A DNA stretch of 6,135 nt from CAMCVE01 sp039920645 (GTDB lineage Bacteria; Bdellovibrionota; UBA2428): assembly GCA_039920645.1 (NCBI GenBank), contig JBDSDI010000117.1:1-6135 (forward strand), given 5' to 3'. Numbering within the stretch: the stretch's first letter is position 1; every line of letters starts with the position of its first letter. Under the pieces are notes generated by a model, which was not told the DNA's origin, ran no database searches, and saw only the letters and a program-made list of their open reading frames with translations. Made by a program: the position numbers and the translations under genes. Below are positions 1-5,977 of this stretch, piece after piece.

Positions 1-947
1 CAAAGTTTCGTGTCTTCATTGGACCAGTTGTCGCCGTCGCTGAAATGGAAAATATAGACGTTCCAATCGTTGGCGGGATAATCTTTTTCGAGAAGATCGA
101 GTGCAAGTTTATAGGCGGTGGAGATGAGCGTTCCGCCATTCTCGCGTGTTCGGAAGAACGTGTCTTCGTCGACTTCACGTGCCGACGCATCGTGAACGAT
201 GAAGCGACGCTGGACGCCCTTGTATTGATGTTTCAGCCACGTATCGATCCAGAAAGCTGTCGAACGCACGACATCTTTTTGCTCGTCGCCCATACTGCCC
301 GAGACGTCCATCATGTAGAGAATAACCGCATTGGTCTGAGGGCGCGGCGCTTCGGCCCACGAGCGGTAGCGCATGTCGGATTTGATGGGCACGATCACGG
401 GATTCTTGGGATCATAGATTCCCGAAGAGACCTGACGCTTCAAAGCCTCACGGTACGTGCGCTTGAAATGCCGGAGACTCTGCGGACCGACCTGGCGCAC
501 CTTGGTGTACTTATGCGCCTTAGTGGTGATGTCTTTGGAGCCTTTGGGTTCGATATTAGGAAGTTTCAGCTCCTCGCCAAGCATTTGCGCGAGTTCTTCG
601 ATGGAGATGTCGACTTCGAGTTCATGCTCGCCAGGCGCGCCGCCGGCTTTCTGGCCTTGTCCGGGTTCGTCACCCTCTTCGTTTTCGGCTCCCGAAATGG
701 GATCACCCGGTTTTCCTTCGCCCTGTCCCGTGCCGCCGCGCTGGCGCGTGCCGTAGGTGAAACGCGGAAGGTCGATTTGCGGGACGGGAATACTGATCGT
801 CTCGCCGCCTTGGCGTCCGTGCATCTCGCCTTGCGAGACGAAGTCTTTGAGGTTCGAACGTATCTTACCTTTGACAATATCGAGGAAGCGACTGTGGTTG
901 CGCTTAATTCCCGACATTGAGAAGATTCGGCGATCGTCCGCACTCAT
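1..947 (-). CDS. DUF444 (UPF0229, YeaH/YhbH) family protein with VWA-like domain, 3' end cut off by window edge
   Basis: The visible 315 residues translate without interruption from ATG at 947 to the window edge; family members are usually about 370-430 aa, so the C-terminus is missing. Visible are a basic N-terminal segment (HSRFLDIVKGKIR, about 18-30), the conserved stretch ISIPVPQIDLPRF (51-63), a Gly/Glu-rich acidic linker (about 69-110) and a VWA-like domain from about 205. That domain carries a MIDAS-type DVSGS (D214, S216, S218), a GGT threonine (T273) and a late SDGDNW (D304), so metal binding is likely. Family knowledge: DUF444 proteins are cytosolic, of unresolved biochemical role, and usually encoded with the PrkA/YeaG serine kinase and a SpoVR/YcgB protein; they are linked to stationary-phase, stress or sporulation responses. 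Here the upstream neighbour is an unknown gene 37 bases away, not prkA. The start is uncertain: ATG 947 sits just behind a -10-like TATACT with no Shine-Dalgarno sequence, and an in-frame ATG at 917 (MSGIKRNHSRF) is possible. Family call is firm; the exact start is not. Confidence 0.92.
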   Translation of the reverse strand, partial: MSADDRRIFSMSGIKRNHSRFLDIVKGKIRSNLKDFVSQGEMHGRQGGETISIPVPQIDLPRFTYGTRQRGGTGQGEGKPGDPISGAENEEGDEPGQGQKAGGAPGEHELEVDISIEELAQMLGEELKLPNIEPKGSKDITTKAHKYTKVRQVGPQSLRHFKRTYREALKRQVSSGIYDPKNPVIVPIKSDMRYRSWAEAPRPQTNAVILYMMDVSGSMGDEQKDVVRSTAFWIDTWLKHQYKGVQRRFIVHDASAREVDEDTFFRTRENGGTLISTAYKLALDLLEKDYPANDWNVYIFHFSDGDNWSNEDTKL

Positions 948-959
948 ACTTTAAGTATA
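946..959 (-). promoter_or_regulatory. Possible -10 element and palindrome overlapping the DUF444 gene start (leaderless promoter candidate)
   Basis: On the minus strand TATACT (959-954) differs from the TATAAT consensus at one base, follows an A-tract (CAAAAAAAG), and ends six bases before the ATG at 947. Transcription from it would begin at or next to the start codon, giving a leaderless mRNA. The same bases form a perfect inverted repeat, atactt-t-aagtat (946-958), which could be an operator. No convincing -35 hexamer is present 16-18 bases upstream. Such a short AT-rich element can arise by chance, so this is a weak inference. Confidence 0.25.
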
Positions 960-984
960 ACTTTTTTTGAAAGCGACCGGTGCT

Positions 985-2121
985 TTAAATCTCGGTGAGT
1001 CGGAGAATGGAGCAGCTGTCCTTGCCGGGTCGCGGCGAGGAGCTTCCAAAACTGCCTTCTAGGCCCCAGGTCGTGCCACTCGTAGAGTCGAACGTCAAAG
1101 AACTGACACGAGAAATGCCGGGAGCTTTTCCGAGTTTCTCAACCGCGGGAACGGGCGGCAGGTCTTCTTCGTCTTCGGGCTTCACGAGAAGGAAGGCGAA
1201 GAATTCTGCGCCTTCGGTTGCGACGAGAAGCTTGGAGTTCTCCGTGCGATCTAGCACCGCAAGAGCGGTGATGGGAGCTTCGGACTTCCATATTTCTTGG
1301 ATCTCTTCTTCCAAGCTCACGGGATTGCGGCGGAGACGGAAGAGAATTTTTTGATCGCCGCCAACACCATAGAGCCAGCCATCGGTGGACGACGACGCGG
1401 AGAGCGCGAAGACGGGAGAAATTTCGAAACCGGGAAACTTCAGGGGCGTGGGCTTGGCCTTGTTCTCGGTGTACTGGAAGCGCGAGAAGCGACCGTTTTG
1501 GGTGAGCATCCAGAAAGTGCCATCTTCACTGCGGTGAAGGGCGCGGTTACCGGCAAGATCCGAACGAAGCGTTTCACGTTTTTCGGGTTGCAGGTGAAGA
1601 TAAGGTTCTCGAGCGAGCGCACCGGGGAACATCGCGAAGACGTAGTCTCCGAGGAACTGCAGATCGTGGGTCATGCCACTTTCTTTAAAGCGACGTACGT
1701 TGAACTTGCCGTCTTTCCATTGAAGGTGCGAGGTTTGCGCGCCCATCGCAGACCCCTGCGTGCTCAGGAAATCCGCGAGCTCGACCCCGGTCTTTCCTGA
1801 GAAATCTTTGCCGAAAATCTTACGGAACCAGCGCGGGAAAGAACCTTCATGAAGAGCGACGAGATCGAGATCTCCGCGGTCTGAAAGACGGAAACTTCCA
1901 AGGACGCCTACGACGTCGGGGCCTAGTTCTTCTTCCAGCTTGAGGTCTTCGACCTTGGGGGCGGATCCTTCGCGCCAGTCGATCTTACGGAGCGCCGGAG
2001 TTCCGAAGAGCGTGCCAACGACGACTTCGCCCGAGGGGAGAACGCGCACGCCATTGAGCGAAGCGTGTTCGCTATAACCGGGCAGAGATTTTACTGCGAG
2101 AGGGGCTGTTTCGATTTTCAT
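985..2121 (-). CDS. Hypothetical protein, 378 aa, possibly beta-propeller
   Basis: I do not recognise this family. The frame is open from ATG 2121 to TAA 985 and opens 8 bases after the valS stop, so it is probably translated from the same mRNA. An AAAGG at the end of valS lies 12 bases before the ATG and is the only ribosome-site candidate. There is no signal peptide or membrane segment, so a cytosolic location is likely. The sequence shows recurring short strand-turn-strand units with DG/GG turns and aromatics: LPSGEVVVGTLFG (28-40), EDGTFWMLTQNGRFSRF (199-215), TDGWLYGVGGDQKILFRL (246-263), and strands near 294-312 and 339-375. This resembles the blades of a WD40/NHL/Kelch-like propeller, which is an inference from pattern only. 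An acidic-proline linker (PEDEEDLPPVP, 315-325) precedes the last segment. No catalytic motif was found. Alternatives are a scaffold or a lineage-specific protein. That it is a real gene is likely from strand, spacing and protein-like composition. Confidence 0.8.
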   Translation of the reverse strand: MKIETAPLAVKSLPGYSEHASLNGVRVLPSGEVVVGTLFGTPALRKIDWREGSAPKVEDLKLEEELGPDVVGVLGSFRLSDRGDLDLVALHEGSFPRWFRKIFGKDFSGKTGVELADFLSTQGSAMGAQTSHLQWKDGKFNVRRFKESGMTHDLQFLGDYVFAMFPGALAREPYLHLQPEKRETLRSDLAGNRALHRSEDGTFWMLTQNGRFSRFQYTENKAKPTPLKFPGFEISPVFALSASSSTDGWLYGVGGDQKILFRLRRNPVSLEEEIQEIWKSEAPITALAVLDRTENSKLLVATEGAEFFAFLLVKPEDEEDLPPVPAVEKLGKAPGISRVSSLTFDSTSGTTWGLEGSFGSSSPRPGKDSCSILRLTEI

Positions 2122-2129
2122 AGCTGATT

Positions 2130-4796
2130 CTAACCTTTCACCTGAGCTTCAAGCTCTTTGAGCGTGCTTGAGAGCTTTGCGGCTTTGTCTCGATATTCTT
2201 CGAGTTTGATCTTTTCCTTGTCGATAACTTCGGGCGGAGCGCGGTCCACGAAGTTTTTGTTGTCGAGTTTAGAAGCTTGCGAAGTCGCAAGCTTCTCGAC
2301 GGAGGCGAGTTCCTTACGGAGACGATCGCATTCTTCTGCAAGGTCCTTCAGTTCCGAAACGGGAACGACGATTTCAATGCTCTTGCCGGCTTCGACGGCC
2401 GTGACAGGCAAGCGCGTGCTCGCCGATCCCGCTGGAGCGTCGCCCCAGCTCAGATCTCCGAGTCGTGCCATGGAGATCAGCGTGTCGCGCGTGGATTCGA
2501 TGACTTTTTTTGACAGCGGTCCAGCGTCTTTGATCCAGATGCGAATGGCCTTCGAAGGAGCGACCTTCGATTCCGCCTTCAGCGTGCGAATCTGGCCAAC
2601 GATGTCCTGGAAAAACTTAAACTCGGCAAGGGCCTCGGAATCGGGGAAGCCCAAGCCTTCCGGGAATTTCTGCACCAGCAGACTCTCTTCGAATTTAATG
2701 CCGGGCATTCCGTGCCACAATTCTTCGGTCGCATGCGGACAGAGAGGATGCATCATCTTCAAGATCTCGCCTAAGACGAACTTGACGGTGTTGTCGGACT
2801 CTTCACGGGTGGCTTTCGCACACTCGAGATACCAGTCGCAGAAATCGCTCCAGATGAAGTGATAGAGCGTGTCGACTGCTTCCTGCATGCGGAACTCGCC
2901 CCACGCTTTGGAAAGATCTCGCGCCGCCTCGTCGAGACGTGCGAGGATCCAGCGATCGTGCAGATGCGTGGGCTTCGCGGGACGCTTCATCCACGAGCGG
3001 TCGATCGACCCTTCGGACTTCATGAGCGCGAAGCGGGTCGCGTTCCAGATCTTGTTGATAAAAGCGCGATAGAAATCGAGACGCTCGTTGGAGAGCTTCA
3101 GGTCGCGGCCTTGAACACAGAGAGCGTTCAACGTGAGGCGAAGGGTGTCCGCTCCAAAGTCGTTCATGATCTCGAGAGGATCGATGACGTTGCCTTTAGA
3201 CTTCGACATCTTCTGGCCGTGTTCGTCGCGCACCATGGGGTGCATGTAGACTTTCTTGAACGGAACCTCGTCGACGAACTCCATGCACATCATGACCATG
3301 CGTGCGACCCAGAAGAAGAGAATATCGAAACCGGTCTCCAAAACTGAAGTCGGATAGAACTTCTTGAGATCTTCGGCTTTGACGTTCGGCCAGCCGAGCG
3401 TCGTGAGAGGCCAGAGACCGGAGCTGAACCACGTGTCGAGCACGTCGGGATCTTGAACCCAGTCGTGATCTTGAGAAGACGCAGGAGGAGTTTCGGAAAC
3501 GACGGTCTTGCCGGTTTTGCGGCAGTGGTACGCGGGGATCTGCTGACCCCACCAGAGTTGGCGCGAGATACACCAATCGTGAATGTTCTCCATCCAACGC
3601 ATGAACTGATTATGGAACTCGTGAGGCACGATCTCGATGCGCTTCGTGGAAACGGCCTCGGCCGCGCGTTTCGCCATTGTGTCCATCTTGAGGAACCACT
3701 GATGGCTCAAATACGGCTCGACGACCTCGCCCCAGCGCTCGGATGTTCCGATGCGATTGACGTGATCTTCGATGCGCTCGAGCAGACCAAGGTTTTTGAA
3801 TTCTTCGACGACTTTTTCGCGAGCGACGAAACGATCCAGGCCCGCCCATCCCGCAGCTTTGCCCGCAAGATTAGGAACGATCTTCGCGTCGGGCGTAAAG
3901 ATATTGGGACGTGCGAGACTGTGGCGCTCGCCGACCTCAAAATCGTTGAAGTCATGAGCAGGTGTGATTTTTACCGCACCCGAGCCGAAAGCGGGGTCGA
4001 CGAACGTGTCGGCAATCACGGGAATCTCGCGGTCGATGATCGGAAGACGGATCTTCTTGCCAATGAGGGCCTTGTAGCGTTCGTCGTCAGGGTGAACCGC
4101 GACAGCGACGTCGCCGAGCATCGTTTCGGGGCGCGTGGTCGCAACAATGAGGAACTTTTTAGGATCGTCCACGAGGGGATAGCGCAGATGCCAGATGTGA
4201 CCTTTCTGCTCTTTGAAAATGACTTCGAGGTCGGAAAGAACGGTTTGGCCGACGGGCGACCAGTTCACGAGTTTTTCGGCGCGGTAGATAAGACCCCGCT
4301 TGTGTAGCTCTACGAAAGCATGGGTGACGCCCTTGTTGAGCTCGGGATCCATCGTGAACTTTACGCGTTCCCAGTCGCAGTTCGTGCCGATGCTTCTGAC
4401 CTGTCCGTAAATGCGGGGGCGGTAGTCGTTGATCCAGCTCCAACATTCCTTCAGGAAACCTTCACGCCCTAAGGAGCGGTGATCGATTCCCTTGGATGCG
4501 AGATGTTTCACGACCTGCATTTGCACGGCGATCGAAGCATGGTCGGTTCCGGGAAGATAAAGCGTTTCGAGACCGCACATGCGATTCCAGCGTGTCAGCG
4601 TATCTTCGAGCGCCAGCATGAGCGCGTGTCCTTGATGCAGAACGCCGGTCACGTTCGGAGGAGGCATCAAGAGGGCGAAAGTTTCCTTGAGCGGCTGCGG
4701 ATGGAGTGCGTGCGCGACCTCAGGAACTCCGAGACGTTTTTCGTCCCAGAATTTTTGCCATTTCTCGTCGTGCTGTTTCTCGTAGGCCTTGTCCAT
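2130..4796 (-). CDS. valS: Valyl-tRNA synthetase (valine--tRNA ligase)
   Basis: Cytosolic class I aminoacyl-tRNA synthetase that activates valine with ATP and charges tRNA-Val, then edits mischarged threonine. At 888 aa it has full family length. In order: Rossmann catalytic core with PPPNVTGVLHQGHA (45-58; HIGH box is HQGH, 54-57) and GTDHASIA (83-90); CP1 editing domain (about 195-400) with ATTRPETMLGDVAVAVHP (219-236) and PAHDFNDFEVG (279-289); CISRQLWWG (409-417) and DVLDTWFSSGLWP (451-463); QKMSKSKGNVIDP (528-540; KMSKS 529-533); anticodon-binding helical domain with NKIWNATRF (581-589); and a C-terminal coiled-coil arm (about 813-885) containing KLDNKNFVDRAPPEV (843-857). Variants: Gln in HIGH, Ser where E. 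coli-type enzymes have Gly in HAGIA, and NWSPVGQT without the cysteines seen in zinc-binding relatives. The upstream in-frame stop (TAA 12 bases before the ATG) fixes the start; no clear Shine-Dalgarno precedes it. The gene lies 59 bases after the outer-membrane gene and 8 before the 378-aa gene. Identity is secure. Confidence 0.98.
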   Translation of the reverse strand: MDKAYEKQHDEKWQKFWDEKRLGVPEVAHALHPQPLKETFALLMPPPNVTGVLHQGHALMLALEDTLTRWNRMCGLETLYLPGTDHASIAVQMQVVKHLASKGIDHRSLGREGFLKECWSWINDYRPRIYGQVRSIGTNCDWERVKFTMDPELNKGVTHAFVELHKRGLIYRAEKLVNWSPVGQTVLSDLEVIFKEQKGHIWHLRYPLVDDPKKFLIVATTRPETMLGDVAVAVHPDDERYKALIGKKIRLPIIDREIPVIADTFVDPAFGSGAVKITPAHDFNDFEVGERHSLARPNIFTPDAKIVPNLAGKAAGWAGLDRFVAREKVVEEFKNLGLLERIEDHVNRIGTSERWGEVVEPYLSHQWFLKMDTMAKRAAEAVSTKRIEIVPHEFHNQFMRWMENIHDWCISRQLWWGQQIPAYHCRKTGKTVVSETPPASSQDHDWVQDPDVLDTWFSSGLWPLTTLGWPNVKAEDLKKFYPTSVLETGFDILFFWVARMVMMCMEFVDEVPFKKVYMHPMVRDEHGQKMSKSKGNVIDPLEIMNDFGADTLRLTLNALCVQGRDLKLSNERLDFYRAFINKIWNATRFALMKSEGSIDRSWMKRPAKPTHLHDRWILARLDEAARDLSKAWGEFRMQEAVDTLYHFIWSDFCDWYLECAKATREESDNTVKFVLGEILKMMHPLCPHATEELWHGMPGIKFEESLLVQKFPEGLGFPDSEALAEFKFFQDIVGQIRTLKAESKVAPSKAIRIWIKDAGPLSKKVIESTRDTLISMARLGDLSWGDAPAGSASTRLPVTAVEAGKSIEIVVPVSELKDLAEECDRLRKELASVEKLATSQASKLDNKNFVDRAPPEVIDKEKIKLEEYRDKAAKLSSTLKELEAQVKG
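2262..2300. repeat. Perfect 12-bp inverted repeat (strong hairpin) inside valS
   Basis: agaagcttgcga (2271-2282) and tcgcaagcttct (2285-2296) are exact reverse complements separated by two bases. After a 5-base one-sided bulge the pairing resumes for four more pairs (2262-2265 with 2297-2300). In the valS mRNA this gives an 11-bp stem with an ACUU tetraloop, in codons for the C-terminal coiled-coil (EKLATSQASKLD). Both arms contain a HindIII-type AAGCTT. It has no U-run after it, so it is not an intrinsic terminator. Whether it functions is unknown. Confidence 0.6.
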
Positions 4797-4817
4797 GATG
4801 CGTGGACATTAACTTAG

Positions 4818-4837
4818 GCCCTCAAGGCCCCGAGGGC
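4818..4837 (-). promoter_or_regulatory. Stem-loop in the valS leader, between the outer-membrane gene and valS
   Basis: gccctc (4818-4823) and gagggc (4832-4837) form a perfect 6-bp stem with an 8-base loop in the 59-base intergenic space, ending 21 bases before the valS ATG. A second stem, ccgag (4830-4834) with ctcgg (4844-4848), shares bases with it, so the two would exclude each other. The RNA after the hairpin reads CUAAGUUAAUG and lacks a U-run, so this is not a standard intrinsic terminator. It could modulate read-through or translation of valS, or be chance in a GC-rich spacer. Confidence 0.25.
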
Positions 4838-4855
4838 AAGACTCTCGGACTGGTT

Positions 4856-5977
4856 TCAGAGCCCGTCGAGACTGTAGCGCTGCTTCTTTTTCTCGGATTT
4901 TTTCACGTCGAGGCCCGTCCTGAAGCCGATCAGCCAATAACGCGATTCGCGCAGTCCCGCAGCTGAGGCAAGTTCTTCGCCGTAGGTCGTGATATCGAGG
5001 TCGATGAGAGGAATGAGGCTCGTAGAAAGGCCGGCCGTCCAATAGCCTTGAAAGAGACCGGCTCTCATGGTCATCACACTCGTGGAAATCTCCGCGCCCG
5101 TGAAGATCTTCTTCGTCGTCGATTTACTCGTGTTGTTGAGTTCCTTGACGTCGAAAAGAACTTTGAACGCTCCCACGGGTGCCTGCGCCCCGTAGGCCAA
5201 TCCGAAATTTACTTTCTCGGCCTGACGCTCTGGAAGCGGACTGCGATCGGAGTTGTGGAAACTCGTACGTCCCACATCTTCGACAACCAAGCCTGCCGCG
5301 ACCCAGGAACTCGGCCCAAGCTTCTGCGAGAAACGCGAGCCCACATTGATGCCCCACGCCTCCCCGTCTCGGGAGATTTGCGAGAGATATGCGCCAGTCA
5401 AGTTGAAGACGGTAGCCATGTTCAGGACGTCTTCCAAACTTCTGCGCTTCATATATCGGACGGAAGCACCCAACTGAAGATTCGGAAGAACGCTCTTCCC
5501 GGCTCCGAAAACCAGACCCCAGTCGTTACGCGCCTGCAGATCCAAACGAGGAAACACGGGGTCGCGGTACTCAATATTTACGTCCGAGTAATCATAGAAG
5601 CCGGCCATAAACCCCGGAACGGCGATATGCGGAAAAAAAGTTCCTTGAAGAGCCATGGGCTTACCGAGGAGGGGACTAAATTTCTGACTGAGAGTTTGAT
5701 TGGATGACGTGAGGCTCGATATCGTTGAGAAGCTCGTAACAAGGTTCTTGTTAGCTCCCAGCGAGAAATCGAAAGGAACAAAGGAAACACTTGTAGCATC
5801 CGCAAGTCCCGCAGGATTATAAAACGCGGCGGGACCGCCCGTGACGTCCGCAATGCCTGTATTGCCGCGTCCGAGCAAACGAATGTCGCGATAAGAATCA
5901 CGAGTATAATCCGCGCGCGCCGAGGCCGAGACGAGTCCCACCCCTGCCACCAGCACCGCCCGGATCCTTAAGGACAT
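4856..5977 (-). CDS. Outer-membrane beta-barrel protein, FadL/TraF-like, with signal peptide
   Basis: This 373-aa protein begins with a Sec signal peptide: MSLRIR (two Arg), a short hydrophobic stretch (about 7-18) and ARA before the mature start DYTRD (cleavage near residue 22). Residues 36-59 carry GRGNTGIADVTGGPAAFYNP and AGLA, the N-terminal signature of OmpP1/FadL-like and TraF-like barrel proteins. The rest alternates short amphipathic strands with polar loops (for example NDWGLVFGAG, LQLGASVRYMKRR, EKVNFGLAYG, AFKVLFDVKEL, RYWLIGFRTGLDV), as expected of an outer-membrane barrel. The ligand is unknown; FadL relatives move hydrophobic compounds, but this protein cannot be assigned a substrate. 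The C-terminus extends past the last strand as a Lys-rich tail (359-373) rather than ending in an aromatic residue. ATG 5977 was chosen because it starts a proper signal peptide and overlaps the previous stop by 10 bases; a GTG at 5956 with AAGGA 8 bases upstream is an alternative. Role inferred, localisation fairly sure. Confidence 0.82.
   Translation of the reverse strand: MSLRIRAVLVAGVGLVSASARADYTRDSYRDIRLLGRGNTGIADVTGGPAAFYNPAGLADATSVSFVPFDFSLGANKNLVTSFSTISSLTSSNQTLSQKFSPLLGKPMALQGTFFPHIAVPGFMAGFYDYSDVNIEYRDPVFPRLDLQARNDWGLVFGAGKSVLPNLQLGASVRYMKRRSLEDVLNMATVFNLTGAYLSQISRDGEAWGINVGSRFSQKLGPSSWVAAGLVVEDVGRTSFHNSDRSPLPERQAEKVNFGLAYGAQAPVGAFKVLFDVKELNNTSKSTTKKIFTGAEISTSVMTMRAGLFQGYWTAGLSTSLIPLIDLDITTYGEELASAAGLRESRYWLIGFRTGLDVKKSEKKKQRYSLDGL
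5956..5969 (-). promoter_or_regulatory. Shine-Dalgarno-like AAGGA before an alternative in-frame GTG
   Basis: On the minus strand AAGGA (5969-5965) lies 8 bases before a GTG (5956-5954) that is codon 8 of the outer-membrane gene. It is the best ribosome-binding match near this start and also overlaps the TAA stop of the preceding gene (5970-5968). A product from this GTG would lose both arginines of the signal peptide, so ATG 5977 remains preferred for an exported protein. Confidence 0.3.

Noticed and set aside
45..920. Long plus-strand open frame opposite the DUF444 gene
   Set aside because: The minus strand encodes clear DUF444 motifs over the same stretch; the plus-strand product has no recognisable motif and is a shadow frame.
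948..984. Intrinsic terminator after the 378-aa gene, suggested by a T-run (c followed by seven t) on the plus strand
   Set aside because: On the transcribed minus strand this is an A-run, and no stable stem precedes it.
2158..2862. Plus-strand open frame opposite the end of valS
   Set aside because: Serine-rich low-information sequence antisense to conserved valS codons; no start signal or family resemblance.
2999..3010. 12-base perfect palindrome ggtcgatcgacc
   Set aside because: Palindromes of this length are expected about once in a window of this size, and it lies in valS codons.
3453..4307. Long plus-strand open frame opposite valS
   Set aside because: It lies wholly within valS, which is unambiguous on the minus strand; its composition is that of an antisense shadow.
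4721..4809. Short out-of-frame reading frame starting at ATG 4809 and overlapping the start of valS
   Set aside because: It has no ribosome-binding site, no recognisable content and no valine run that would suggest a leader peptide.
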